A program made the translations under genes and the position numbers. The notes below the pieces were generated by a model, which had not been told where the DNA came from, searched no databases, and saw only the letters and a program-made list of their open reading frames with translations. DNA of 64,000 bases from assembly GCA_022824315.1 (NCBI GenBank), contig JAJEAC010000021.1:30859-94858 (forward strand). The letters are read 5' to 3'. Shown here piece by piece: positions 35,462 to 44,922 of this stretch; position 1 is the stretch's first letter, and each line of letters starts with the position of its first letter. The DNA comes from Silicimonas sp. (GTDB taxonomy: Bacteria > Pseudomonadota > Alphaproteobacteria > Rhodobacterales > Rhodobacteraceae).

Positions 35462-36856
35462 ATGACAGGTACACGCACAGAAACAGACAGCTTCGGCCCG
35501 CTTGAGGTTCCCGCAGACCGCTACTGGGGCGCGCAAACACAGCGGAGCCTGATGAACTTCCCCATCGGATGGGAGCGGCAACCGGTCGCCGTGGTTCGCG
35601 CACTCGGCGTGATCAAGCAGGCCTGCGCCGAAGCCAACATGTCTGCCGGCAAGTTGCCCGCCGAGGTGGCCGACGCAATGATCCAGGCCGCCTCGGAGGT
35701 CGTCGAGGGCAAGCACGATGATCACTTTCCGCTGGTCGTCTGGCAGACCGGGTCCGGTACGCAGTCGAACATGAATGCCAACGAAGTGATCTCGAACAGG
35801 GCAATCGAGATTCTCGGCGGCGTGATCGGTTCCAAGGAACCAGTGCACCCGAACGACCATTGCAACATGGGCCAGTCCTCGAACGACACGTTCCCGACCG
35901 CCATGCATGTGGCCACGGCCGTGACGGCGCGGGATGTCCTGTTGCCGGGCCTGCAGAAACTGCGCGCGGCACTGGATGCAAAGGTCGGAGAGTTCGATGG
36001 AATCATCAAGATCGGGCGCACGCACACGATGGACGCGACGCCGCTCACGTTGTCGCAGGAATTCTCTGGCTACGCGCATCAGGTCGCCAAGTCGGTCGAA
36101 CGGGTCCAAGCGGCGCTGGGCGACATTCACGAACTGGCGCAGGGTGGGACGGCTGTCGGCACGGGCCTCAACACGGTGCCCGGATGGGACGAGGAGGTGG
36201 CCGCAAACATGGCCAGGATCACCGGGCTTCCGTTTGTCACGGCCCCAAACAAGTTCGAGGCGCTGGCCGCCCATGACGCAATGGTCGCCATGTCGGGTGC
36301 GCTCAAGGCCACCGCGGCGTCGCTCTTCAAGGTGGCCAACGACATCCGGCTTCTGGGATCGGGGCCGCGCTGCGGGCTGTACGAACTGCTGCTTCCGGAA
36401 AACGAGCCCGGCTCCTCGATCATGCCTGGAAAGGTCAATCCAACCCAATGCGAAGCCATGACGCAGGTCGCGGCGCATGTGATCGGCAACGACGCGGCTG
36501 TAGGATTCGCGGGCAGTCAGGGGCACTTCGAACTTAACGTCTACAAACCCATGATCGCCTACAACGTGCTGCAATCCATGCAGCTTCTGGGCGATGCGGC
36601 CGCCGCATTCGCGGACAACTGCGTCAGCGGGATCCGTGCCAACGACGCCAGAATTGACCAGTTGATGCGGGAGTCCCTCATGCTGGTGACTGCGCTTGCG
36701 CCGACAATTGGATATGACAACGCCACCACGGTTGCGAAGACGGCGCACAAGAACGGCTCGACCCTAAAGGAAGAGGCTGTCAGACTGGGATTTGTAGACG
36801 CGGCGACCTTCGACAAGATCGTGCGACCCGAGCAGATGATCGGCCCGAAGGCGTGA
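35462..36856 (+). CDS. fumC: Fumarate hydratase class II
   Basis: A 464-residue homotetrameric, iron-free fumarase of the TCA cycle, hydrating fumarate to L-malate. Family marks are [15 protein letters not shown] at the N-terminus, [59 protein letters not shown] and the superfamily signature [20 protein letters not shown] with the catalytic Ser. The frame is open to 35360, but the ATG at 35462 ([16 protein letters not shown]) fits. It is oxygen-stable. The hairpin at 36873 follows. Confidence 0.96.
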   Translation: MTGTRTETDSFGPLEVPADRYWGAQTQRSLMNFPIGWERQPVAVVRALGVIKQACAEANMSAGKLPAEVADAMIQAASEVVEGKHDDHFPLVVWQTGSGTQSNMNANEVISNRAIEILGGVIGSKEPVHPNDHCNMGQSSNDTFPTAMHVATAVTARDVLLPGLQKLRAALDAKVGEFDGIIKIGRTHTMDATPLTLSQEFSGYAHQVAKSVERVQAALGDIHELAQGGTAVGTGLNTVPGWDEEVAANMARITGLPFVTAPNKFEALAAHDAMVAMSGALKATAASLFKVANDIRLLGSGPRCGLYELLLPENEPGSSIMPGKVNPTQCEAMTQVAAHVIGNDAAVGFAGSQGHFELNVYKPMIAYNVLQSMQLLGDAAAAFADNCVSGIRANDARIDQLMRESLMLVTALAPTIGYDNATTVAKTAHKNGSTLKEEAVRLGFVDAATFDKIVRPEQMIGPKA

Positions 36857-36872
36857 CGTGCATCAGCCGGGT

Positions 36873-36924
36873 CAGTCACGGGAGTGCGTCCAGCGCGGAA
36901 TGCGTGCCGAGCATCCCGTGACTG
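36873..36924. terminator. Inverted repeat between convergent fumC and ccdA
   Basis: CAGTCACGGGA (36873-36883) and TCCCGTGACTG (36914-36924) are perfect 11-bp complements with a 30-nt loop in the 156-bp gap. It may act as a two-way terminator; no strong U run follows. Confidence 0.5.
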
Positions 36925-37012
36925 CGCCCCGTCAAGTGTGGCGAGAGACGGCTTCGGGATCCCCAAACTGGGGCGAGGGCCTGAACCGGTGATGCAAGCG
37001 CACCGCCAAGCG

Positions 37013-37768
37013 CTATCCGAATGACTGCAGAACCGGGAAGGTCTCGTTCAGCCACCAGCTGAAATCGGTGAATTGTCCCGTGAGCAGCAAGAGGCCCACG
37101 GTCCAGAGCATCAGGCCCGTGACGCGCTCGATCTTGTCCATATGGCGGCGCATCCAGTTCATGAAGCCGGTCAATCTGGGGAAGAACATTGCCACAAGCA
37201 GGAACGGGATGCCAAGGCCTGCGGCATAGAATGCGAGAAGCGCGGTACCGCGCGTCACGTCAGCTTCGCTTGCCGCAAGCGACAGGATGGCGCCCAATAT
37301 CGGGCCGATGCAGGGCGTCCAGCCAAAAGCGAATGCCAGTCCCAGAATATAGGCTCCAAATGCCGATCCGCCTCGGTTGCCTGCATCAACGCGCATCTCG
37401 CGATCCATGAAGCTCAAGCGAAAGATCCCGATGAAATGCGCTCCGAACAACATGATCACGATTCCCGCGACGGTCACAAACCAGCCTTGGTTGGTCAGGA
37501 AGAAGCGCCCGAAGGCGCTGGCGGTGAAGCCAAGGAAGACAAATACCGTGGAGAGGCCGAGGACGAAAAAGATGGCTGAATTGCGCACGCGGCGGGTGGC
37601 GTGGCCGTTTGCTGCGTGCATCTCGGCAACAGACACCCCGCCCATGTAGGCAAGGTAGGGGGGCACGATGGGCAGGACGCAAGGGCTCAGAAAGGACAGG
37701 AAACCGGCTGCCAGCGCCACGAGCATGGCAGGCAGGAGGCTCAGGTCGAAGATGTCTATGCCGAACAT
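37013..37768 (-). CDS. ccdA: Cytochrome c biogenesis protein CcdA (thiol:disulfide interchange)
   Basis: A 251-residue membrane protein with six helices. It moves reducing equivalents from thioredoxin across the inner membrane to periplasmic thiols, needed for cytochrome c maturation. The two redox cysteines lie in LSFLSPCVLPIVPPYLAYMG and FGWTPCIGPILGAILSL, in the standard P-C-V/I-G-P settings. The start at 37768 (MFGIDIFDLSLLPAMLVA) is preferred over one 14 codons earlier. It has tusA divergent 114 bp away, another sulfur-related gene. Confidence 0.93.
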   Translation of the reverse strand: MFGIDIFDLSLLPAMLVALAAGFLSFLSPCVLPIVPPYLAYMGGVSVAEMHAANGHATRRVRNSAIFFVLGLSTVFVFLGFTASAFGRFFLTNQGWFVTVAGIVIMLFGAHFIGIFRLSFMDREMRVDAGNRGGSAFGAYILGLAFAFGWTPCIGPILGAILSLAASEADVTRGTALLAFYAAGLGIPFLLVAMFFPRLTGFMNWMRRHMDKIERVTGLMLWTVGLLLLTGQFTDFSWWLNETFPVLQSFG

Positions 37769-37882
37769 GGATGCCCTTTGGTTCCGAATCCGATAGATAA
37801 GGCACAACAATCCCTTCTGCCCAGACGCAGCGGGTCACAACTCGGTGGACAAGCTGAAACATGCCGCATACCGCACGCTCCG

Positions 37883-38128
37883 ATGGAATTTGACGAAGAA
37901 CTTGATGCCTTGGGTCTCTTGTGCCCGCTGCCAGTGCTGAAGGCCGCGAAACGACTGCGCGCAATGGCGCCCGGAGCGACCCTGAGGCTGGTCGTGGACG
38001 ATCCGGCAGCTGCAGTGGATGTGCCGCATTTCTGCAGGGAGCAAGGGCACGAGCTGTTGAATTCCGAAGAGCAAGGCGGACACCAGACTTACACAATCCG
38101 AAAGTCCGCAAGTCGCGGTAGTTCCTGA
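37883..38128 (+). CDS. tusA: TusA-family sulfurtransferase
   Basis: An 81-residue sulfur carrier protein. The active Cys is in DALGLLCPLPVLKAAKRLRA (C-P-x-P motif, Cys-14), followed by the typical GATLRLVVDDPAAAVDVPHF and the C-terminal HQTYTIRKS. TusA proteins relay sulfur for tRNA thiolation, molybdenum cofactor or dissimilatory sulfur use; which is not decidable here. The start at 37883 is fixed by the conserved N-terminus; the frame is open to 37601 but antisense to ccdA. Confidence 0.9.
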   Translation: MEFDEELDALGLLCPLPVLKAAKRLRAMAPGATLRLVVDDPAAAVDVPHFCREQGHELLNSEEQGGHQTYTIRKSASRGSS

Positions 38129-38636
38129 CGCTTTCGGCGACCGCGGGGTATGGCAAGGGATTTCTGTTCGGAGTTCAGTGAGTCCCGGCCGCAATGATCG
38201 GGCACGCGCGATGAGCCTACGCGCGACAGGATGCATCATTGTGCACAATGCCCCTTGCGTTTCACAGGTTCGTTTGCGCCAAGGCTTGCGGACAGCCTTT
38301 CTTCAGCATGTTCCAGAGGTCGCAAGAGCGACCGAAGACCGTGAATTCGCAGCGCCTAGGGTTCCAAAGCCCCGCACGCAGATGCGCTTGCAATGCGTAT
38401 TCTCGGCGGTTTCCTGTAGCCGAGCCTTCGGATCCCCGCTGGCTGGCCATGCGAATGAGGTCAACGGCCCCTCTGCAAACAAGCGCGGGACTGCGCGGAG
38501 TTGCGTGCCGGCGCGCGAGTCAAGTATGCGGCTCTCGGATTGCGAACAGATCGAAGCCGCCACAACGGATTGCAACCGCGCGCCAAGATGCAGGGCGGAA
38601 ATCTTGTGTCCGGAACACGCGCTTTCCGCGCGAGGC
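38129..38636. other. Stretch of 508 bp without a supported gene
   Basis: It lies between convergent tusA and rne. Open frames on both strands overlap one another, have no recognisable motif and no ribosome binding site. A short GC hairpin with arms CGCGC/GCGCG near 38620 could help terminate rne. Otherwise I see nothing. Confidence 0.6.
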
Positions 38637-41228
38637 TCAGCGCTCCCGTGACCACCAGCCGACGCGCCGCGGCTTCTCGTCGGCCTCGCCGCCGTCGGTT
38701 GAAGCCATCACCGGTTCCGGTTCCGGTTCACTGGCCGGCTCGAACGCAGGCTTGCTTTCGGGCAGCGCGTCCGACGCCTTGTTCGAAGCATCCTGAACGT
38801 CCGGTTGGGCCGATGACTCCATGTCAGCCACAGGTTCTTCTTTCTTGCGGCTGCGCCGTCGCTTGGGCTTGGGCTTGGGTTCGGGTTCGGGCGATGCCCC
38901 TTCGTCGCCTGCGCTTTCGGTTGTCGCTGCATCCGCGTCGCCCGAATCCTCAGTGGTTGAGTCGGCCTTCTTGCGCTGGCGCCGCTGGCGCTTTTGCTTC
39001 CCGTTGCCGCCGGATTCGTCCGTCTTCTCTTCCGGATCCTTCTCGGGCGCCCCTGACTTGGTCTCCGTCTCCGTCTCCGTCTCCGCCTCGGTTCCGGCCG
39101 CGATTTCGGCGATCTCTTCACCTTGCCCGTCGACACCCTTTCCGCGGCGACGTCGGCGGCGGCGACGCCGTTTCTTCGGACGACCATCATCTTCGGACGG
39201 AGTCACGTCGACACCTTCCTCAGGCGTCAATTCGTCATCTGCACCAGCCATGAGCGAGGCGTCGGCTGAAACGACCGGCGCACTTGATTCAATCCTGCGC
39301 GTCGTGGTCTTGAATTTCTCGATCGAGAAATCCGGCGGAACAAGATGGGGGTCCGCTTCAAGCCTAACGGCCATGCCGTAGCGCGTCTCGATCTGGGCGA
39401 TATGTTCGCGCTTCGTGTTCATGAGGAAGTTGATGACCGGTACCGGCACTCTAAGCAGAACCTCCCTTGACCTCTTTCGGACGCCTTCCTCTTCCAGCTG
39501 ACGCAGGATTGTCAGGCCAAGGCTGTCGATCGAGCGCAAGAGGCCGGTGCCATGGCAGGATGGGCAAGGCTGCGTCGAAGCCTCAAGTACGCCTGGCCGC
39601 AGCCGCTGACGCGACATTTCGAGCAGGCCAAATCCCGAAATGCGGCCAACCTGTATGCGGGCCCGATCCGTTTTCAGCTTTTCCTTGAACCGCTTCTCGA
39701 CCGCTGCGTTGTTCTTGCGTTCATCCATGTCGATGAAGTCGATCACGATGAGGCCGGCGAGGTCGCGAAGCCGAAGCTGGCGCGCGACTTCCTCCGCAGC
39801 CTCGAGATTGGTCTTGAGCGCTGTGCTCTCGATTGATCCTTCCTTTGTCGCCCGGCCGGAGTTCACGTCGACGGCGACAAGCGCCTCGGTCTGGCCTATC
39901 ACGATATATCCCCCGGACTTGAGCTGCACGACCGGGTTGAACATGCCGCCGAGGTAACTTTCGACCTGGTGCCGCGCAAACAGCGGCATCGGGTCATTGT
40001 ACAGCCTGACGTTCTTGGCATGGCTCGGCATGATCATCTTCATGAAGTCCTTGGCCGTGCGGAAGCCGTCGTCGCCCTCGACCAGTACCTCGTCGATCTC
40101 ACGGCTGTAGAGATCGCGGATCGACCGTTTGATGAGATTGCCTTCCTCGTAGATCTGTGCAGGTGCGATGGATTTTAGCGTCAGTTCGCGGATCTGCTCC
40201 CAGAGCCTCTGGAGATACTCGTAGTCTCGCTTGATCTCCGATTTCGTGCGTTGCGCTCCGGCGGTCCGGATGATCAGGCCCGCACCCTTGGGAATCTCGA
40301 TGCCATCGGCGATTGCCTTGAGCTTCTTTCGATCCGATGCGCTCGTGATCTTACGACTGATCCCGCCACCGCGGGCAGTGTTCGGCATCAGGACACAGTA
40401 GCGTCCCGCAAGACTGAGATAGGTTGTCAGCGCTGCGCCCTTGTTGCCCCGCTCTTCCTTTACGACCTGGACAAGAAGGATCTGGCGAACCTCGATCACT
40501 TCCTGGATCTTGTAGTTGCGTTGTCGTTGCCGCTGCCGGCGCGGACGCTGGATTTCTTCCGCCGTGTCGTCGTCGGAAACGGACTCGATTGTCTCGTCCC
40601 TTGCCGAGGCGTCTGTAGACTGGGCGTCATCAAGTTCAGGTTCGCCGCTTTCCTCGTCGTCGAGGTCGATGACGTTCATGGATGGAATATCCGCTGACGT
40701 GTCTTCGACAGGCGCTTGGACGGGTGCCGAACTTTCGCCCGATTCCTCGGCTGAATCTTGACGAGCGGAATCGTCCACGTTGTCGGAGGCAACCTCACTC
40801 GCGGCTACATCGTCTGCGCTCTCCTCCTGAGAAACCGATTCGTCCGCCGTCACGGTCGATTCCGCCTTTGCCTTGGTGCCGCTCCGGCGACGGCGCTTGG
40901 GCTTGACCTCTTCTTCCTCGGCTTTCGCCTCGGCCTCCGCCATCGCCATCTCCTCGGCGAGCAGCGCCTCTCGGTCGGCGACCGGAATCTTGTAGTAGTC
41001 CGGGTGAATTTCGGAAAACGCCAGGAACCCGTGCCGGTTGCCGCCATATTCCACGAAGGCGGCCTGAAGCGAGGGTTCGACTCGCGTTACTTTCGCGAGG
41101 TAAATGTTTCCCGATAGTTGACGTCTGTTTTCGGATTCAAAGTCGAATTCCTCGACCTGGTTTCCATCGGCCACCACGACACGCGTCTCCTCGGCGTGGG
41201 TGGCATCGATAAGCATTTTCTTTGACAT
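38637..41228 (-). CDS. rne: Ribonuclease E/G family endoribonuclease
   Basis: An 863-residue RNase E. Order: split S1 domain (MLIDATHAEETRVVVADGNQ, GNIYLAKVTRVEPSLQAAFV), an insertion of about 160 acidic residues inside the S1 region (about 95-255, KPKRRRRSGTKAKAES and onward), the catalytic core with VAVDVNSGRATKEGSIESTA and GLIVIDFIDMDE (metal Asp residues), the zinc link CPSCHGTG, then a long disordered C-terminal tail with basic runs (KKRRRRRRRRRGKG) and Glu/Thr repeats (TETETETET). The tail is where degradosome partners bind. The insertion in S1 and arginine tracts are typical for alphaproteobacteria but long here. A GTCTCC repeat codes part of the tail (39061-39084). Confidence 0.95.
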   Translation of the reverse strand: MSKKMLIDATHAEETRVVVADGNQVEEFDFESENRRQLSGNIYLAKVTRVEPSLQAAFVEYGGNRHGFLAFSEIHPDYYKIPVADREALLAEEMAMAEAEAKAEEEEVKPKRRRRSGTKAKAESTVTADESVSQEESADDVAASEVASDNVDDSARQDSAEESGESSAPVQAPVEDTSADIPSMNVIDLDDEESGEPELDDAQSTDASARDETIESVSDDDTAEEIQRPRRQRQRQRNYKIQEVIEVRQILLVQVVKEERGNKGAALTTYLSLAGRYCVLMPNTARGGGISRKITSASDRKKLKAIADGIEIPKGAGLIIRTAGAQRTKSEIKRDYEYLQRLWEQIRELTLKSIAPAQIYEEGNLIKRSIRDLYSREIDEVLVEGDDGFRTAKDFMKMIMPSHAKNVRLYNDPMPLFARHQVESYLGGMFNPVVQLKSGGYIVIGQTEALVAVDVNSGRATKEGSIESTALKTNLEAAEEVARQLRLRDLAGLIVIDFIDMDERKNNAAVEKRFKEKLKTDRARIQVGRISGFGLLEMSRQRLRPGVLEASTQPCPSCHGTGLLRSIDSLGLTILRQLEEEGVRKRSREVLLRVPVPVINFLMNTKREHIAQIETRYGMAVRLEADPHLVPPDFSIEKFKTTTRRIESSAPVVSADASLMAGADDELTPEEGVDVTPSEDDGRPKKRRRRRRRRRGKGVDGQGEEIAEIAAGTEAETETETETKSGAPEKDPEEKTDESGGNGKQKRQRRQRKKADSTTEDSGDADAATTESAGDEGASPEPEPKPKPKRRRSRKKEEPVADMESSAQPDVQDASNKASDALPESKPAFEPASEPEPEPVMASTDGGEADEKPRRVGWWSRER

Positions 41229-41583
41229 GTTGACTCTCTGCGCAGCATCGAAGCCCGGCCTGACAAGGCCGGACCAAGGAAGCTGCGGCTTTCAATTGAA
41301 GCGACTGCCTGCATCAGGGTGGCAGACCGATAGTCAGTCACAATCGGCACCGTGCCGCATCCGTCCAATGCGCGCATCATCGCGGTTCATCTCCAGCACC
41401 TCTTTCGAGGCACCCATTCCAGTCCCGGCGGCGCTTGATCGCCGATCTCGGGCATTTCCAAATTCGTGACCATGCTGGCCACGGCACCAAACCAGCGTGC
41501 CGCCATTGGGGCAACGTGTCTGGAACGGCGAAACTTCTTGGCTCGGCCGTGCGCATCAGGCGCTCCATGGGCCGACCCTCATT

Positions 41584-41612
41584 ACATAAGAGGGGTCGTA
41601 CAGAAATTTCAA
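41584..41612 (-). promoter_or_regulatory. Candidate sigma-70 promoter of rne with a long leader
   Basis: On the minus strand TTGAAA (41612-41607), a 17-bp spacer, and TTATGT (41589-41584) fit -35/-10 elements. Transcription would begin about 350 nt before the rne start, giving a long leader similar in size to the self-regulatory rne leader of E. coli. The remaining part of 41229-41793 has no gene. The promoter is not tested. Confidence 0.45.
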
Positions 41613-41793
41613 CGACGAAATTCATTCGTTGGTCACGCAGGCAAAATTCAGCCTACATGCAGCAACGGCCTGTGAACGGTGGAGGACCGTGGCCGCCCTG
41701 CGTCCTTGCATGTTGGCGTGTGTTCAAGTGTCCCGCATCTTGCCGAGGCTTGACAGCCTCTCCATTCGCGGCGGCGTTTGGCGGGACGGTCGA

Positions 41794-43128
41794 TCAGAGA
41801 TAGTCCGAGCGCTGCAACCCGTACTTTGCCATTTTTTCGTTCAGGGTTCGGCGAGGCAGGCACAGTTCTTCCATGACATTTGCGATCGAGCCACGGTGAC
41901 GGCGCATCGTGTTGTCAATCAGCATGCGCTCGAAAGCTTCGACGTGTTCCTTCAGAGGCTTGCTTTCGGTCGTGACGCGAATGCCGCCGTCTTGTTCGCT
42001 GTCAAGCATGAGCAGCGACGTGATCGTTCCTGATCCGCGACGCGACTGCAGAACCGCGCGTTCGGCGATGTTCATGAGCTGGCGGACATTGCCAGGCCAA
42101 GGCGCCTGGAGCAGTTGGGCCGCTTCCTCAGTGCTGACCTTAGGCGCGTCGCATCCGTATTCCTCGGCAAACCGCTCCAGGAACTGCTGGAACAGCACCA
42201 GGATGTCTTCACCCCTTTGGCGCAGCGGCGGAAGAGTGATCGTCATTGCCGTCAATCGGTAGAAGAGGTCGGGCCGAAGGACATCCTTGCAGGTCTTTCC
42301 GGGTTCCTGGAGGTTGCAGATCGCCACGATCCTGGTTCTTGCGGGTGTGGTCTCCGCGTTCATCCGTGACAGAAGTCGAGCCTGCACCGATTGCGGCAGG
42401 GATTCGATGTCCTCAAGTACCAGCGTGCCGCCACGCGTCTCCTCGACCAACGGCATCTGGCTGTTGTCGCTCGACGGTCCGAAGAGACGGGCCGGGAGCG
42501 AGTCCTCATCTTCCGCGGCGCAGGAAAACAGCGCGAATTTCCGGCCAGCCCGTGCGCCTGCCGCATGAAGCGCGTGGGCAACTAACGTCTTGCCTGTGCC
42601 CGTCTCGCCGTCGATCAGCACGTGGCTGTCGGCCTGGGCAAGATCCAGGATGTCTTCGCGAAGCCGTTCCATCACGGGAGACTCGCCAACCAGTCTCTTG
42701 GTGAAACTCGCTCCATCCGACAACTCACGCCTCAGCGCCCTGCTGTCGAGCGTGAGGCGTCGCGCATTCGCCGCTCGTTTGGTAAGCTCGGTCATCTTGT
42801 CCGGGTTGAACGGCTTTTCCAGAAAGTCGAACGCGCCGATTTGCATCGCCTCGACGGCAATTGCGACGTCTCCGTGGCCCGTGATCATGATGACGGGCAA
42901 GGTGCTGTCCACGCTCATTAACCTCTTCAGGAGGTCTATTCCGTCCATTCCCGACATCTTGATGTCGCTGACCACAACACCCGGATAGTCCGGTGTCAGT
43001 GCCTTCAAGGCGTCTTCGGCGCTGCCAAAGGTCTCCGTGTCGAATCCCGAAAGCGCAAGCCACTGGCTGATGGACTGGCGCATGTCCCTTTGATCATCGA
43101 CGATGGCGACCTTCATTGCCTGTGTCAT
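41794..43128 (-). CDS. dctD: C4-dicarboxylate response regulator DctD (sigma-54 activator type lacking GAFTGA)
   Basis: About 444 residues. The receiver domain (KVAIVDDQRDMRQSISQWLA, VVVSDIKMSGMDGIDLLKRL with the phospho-Asp) precedes a AAA+ domain with Walker A GETGTGKTLVAHALH and a degenerate Walker B (GGTLVLEDIESLP), then a C-terminal FIS-like HTH (MRRHRGSIANVMEELCLPRR). The L1 loop motif GAFTGA, which contacts sigma-54, is absent: the segment reads LFGPSSDNSQMPLVEE. It may therefore act on sigma-70 promoters. The ATG at 43128 has a GGAG before it; an ATG at 43149 overlapping dctB is an alternative. It pairs with DctB. Confidence 0.88.
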   Translation of the reverse strand: MTQAMKVAIVDDQRDMRQSISQWLALSGFDTETFGSAEDALKALTPDYPGVVVSDIKMSGMDGIDLLKRLMSVDSTLPVIMITGHGDVAIAVEAMQIGAFDFLEKPFNPDKMTELTKRAANARRLTLDSRALRRELSDGASFTKRLVGESPVMERLREDILDLAQADSHVLIDGETGTGKTLVAHALHAAGARAGRKFALFSCAAEDEDSLPARLFGPSSDNSQMPLVEETRGGTLVLEDIESLPQSVQARLLSRMNAETTPARTRIVAICNLQEPGKTCKDVLRPDLFYRLTAMTITLPPLRQRGEDILVLFQQFLERFAEEYGCDAPKVSTEEAAQLLQAPWPGNVRQLMNIAERAVLQSRRGSGTITSLLMLDSEQDGGIRVTTESKPLKEHVEAFERMLIDNTMRRHRGSIANVMEELCLPRRTLNEKMAKYGLQRSDYL

Positions 43129-43145
43129 ATGTTCTGCTCCGTCGG

Positions 43146-44891
43146 TCACTCCGCTGCGGTCGAGGCCTCTGTGGGAATTGGCAACGTGACTTCGAACACG
43201 GCTCCCCCGTCCCGACCGTTTCGTGCGGTCAGCCTGCCGCCTAGCTCGTTCACGATTCCTGACGAGATGGCGAGGCCCAATCCTACCCCGTCTCCTGGCA
43301 TCTTCGTAGTATAGAACGGCTCAAAGAGCTTTTCGAGATCTTCGATGCCCGCGCCATTGTCCCGCACCGTGATGAGCGCCTCTTGCCCGGCGGCCACCAG
43401 AATCTCGATTCTGGGATCCGACACGGCGCTTGTGGCGTCCAGCGCATTGCGGACGAGGTTTACGAGGACTTGTTCAAGCCGAACGTGATCAACGAGGACA
43501 ATCACGGGATCATGCGGAAGCGAGGTAATGACCTGCACGTCATCCTGACGGACCTGAGAGTCCATCATCGACAGGACGGAGGAAACGCTTTCCCTCACGT
43601 CGACGGGTTTCGCGGCGCCTCCGCCCCTGTGCGCGTGCGACTTGAGCTGGCGCGTAATCTGGCTCATGTGCTCAATCAGTTCGTCAATTCGCTCAAATGA
43701 AGACAATGCCTCGTCGGCGCGACGGCGGCTAAGCAGCAATCTCGCACCCGCAAGATATGTCTTCATGGCAGCGAGCGGCTGGTTGAGCTCGTGACTGACC
43801 GCTGCGGACATCTCGCCGAGTGCGGCCAGCTTCGAGGACTGCTGCAGCGTCTGCTCGGCCACCTTCAGATGCCTCTCCGCCCTCTTTCGCTCGGAGACTT
43901 CACGCTGCAGAGCGACGTTGAGCTGGCGCAGTTCGGCGGACTCGCGCTGGAAGGTCCTCAGCCGTGACGTGGCTCGGCGGCTGACAAAATAGGACACGAG
44001 CGCAAAGAGAATCGCGAATCCCATGATTTCCAGCGCAAGAACCGTGTTCACGCGCTCTCGGACGCTCGCGTAGGTGGTGAAGGACGTAATCCGCCATCCC
44101 TGGAAGCCGATTCGGGCTTCCTGCCGCATAATGGCTTCGCCTCGTAGGTAGGCATCTGCCGGAAGCGTGCCCCAGCTTGCCGTGGCGCGAACCGCCCGTT
44201 CAATTGCTGACCGCACGGGTCTCGCTGCCAGAGCCTCTTCTTCGCTCAGTCCGCGCCAGCGCGGTTCCGTAGCGAGTATGATTGTTGCTTCGCTGTCCGA
44301 CACGATGACGGCATCGGCAAAGCCGGCCCAGCTGCTCTCGAACTTCTTGAGGTCGACTTCGACCATGATGACGCCGAGCAATTCGCCTTGCGCCTCGATC
44401 TTCCGCGAGTACGCGAAGACTCGAGCGCCCGACTCAAGAAGACTGGTCGAAAAGACCGTGTCGTTGGAGCGAGACGCCCCAACGAAATAAGGTGCGGTGC
44501 GATGAGCGGAGCCGATGAGGGCCCGGTCGGTGGCGGCGACCACGCGCCCGTCCCGATCCAGCAGCATGAGTCCCGCCGCTGCGATCCCGTTCCGGTACTC
44601 GATGAGCCGTTGCGAGCTTTGCAGGAAGTCCCCGGACAACAACGCTCTGATCAACGCGGGGTCGCGTGCCAGAAGCTGCGGCACGACCTGGTTGCGCTGA
44701 AGTTCGCTGAGTATGTTGCCGGAATAGAGGGCGAGGCGAACCTCTACTCGCGATCGCGTGGTTTCGGTAAAGCGCTCCGTAAGGAGCTGGTTGGTCCACC
44801 AGACCGTCGCGATGGCAACGACGATGACAAGGCTTGCCGTTAACCGGGCGCGCCAATGCGCGCTGTCGCGTCTGACGGATGTTTCGCTCAT
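43146..44891 (-). CDS. dctB: C4-dicarboxylate sensor histidine kinase DctB
   Basis: A 581-residue membrane kinase. Residues 15-35 are TM1, the periplasmic double-PAS (DctB-like) sensor spans about 40-290 (GLMLLDRDGRVVAATDRALI, ITSFTTYASVRER), TM2 is near MGFAILFALVSYFVSRRA, then a coiled coil and the kinase core with the H box LAALGEMSAAVSHELNQPLA (phospho-His), N box LVNLVRNALDA, G1 VRDNGAGI and G2 GVGLGLAISSGIV. It should sense succinate/fumarate/malate for uptake control. Its stop overlaps dctD at 43149, and purQ ends 31 bp upstream. No dctP/Q/M transporter genes are in the window. Confidence 0.93.
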   Translation of the reverse strand: MSETSVRRDSAHWRARLTASLVIVVAIATVWWTNQLLTERFTETTRSRVEVRLALYSGNILSELQRNQVVPQLLARDPALIRALLSGDFLQSSQRLIEYRNGIAAAGLMLLDRDGRVVAATDRALIGSAHRTAPYFVGASRSNDTVFSTSLLESGARVFAYSRKIEAQGELLGVIMVEVDLKKFESSWAGFADAVIVSDSEATIILATEPRWRGLSEEEALAARPVRSAIERAVRATASWGTLPADAYLRGEAIMRQEARIGFQGWRITSFTTYASVRERVNTVLALEIMGFAILFALVSYFVSRRATSRLRTFQRESAELRQLNVALQREVSERKRAERHLKVAEQTLQQSSKLAALGEMSAAVSHELNQPLAAMKTYLAGARLLLSRRRADEALSSFERIDELIEHMSQITRQLKSHAHRGGGAAKPVDVRESVSSVLSMMDSQVRQDDVQVITSLPHDPVIVLVDHVRLEQVLVNLVRNALDATSAVSDPRIEILVAAGQEALITVRDNGAGIEDLEKLFEPFYTTKMPGDGVGLGLAISSGIVNELGGRLTARNGRDGGAVFEVTLPIPTEASTAAE

Positions 44892-44922
44892 GGCGTGAGT
44901 CTAGAGCGTGGCCATGCCTCGC

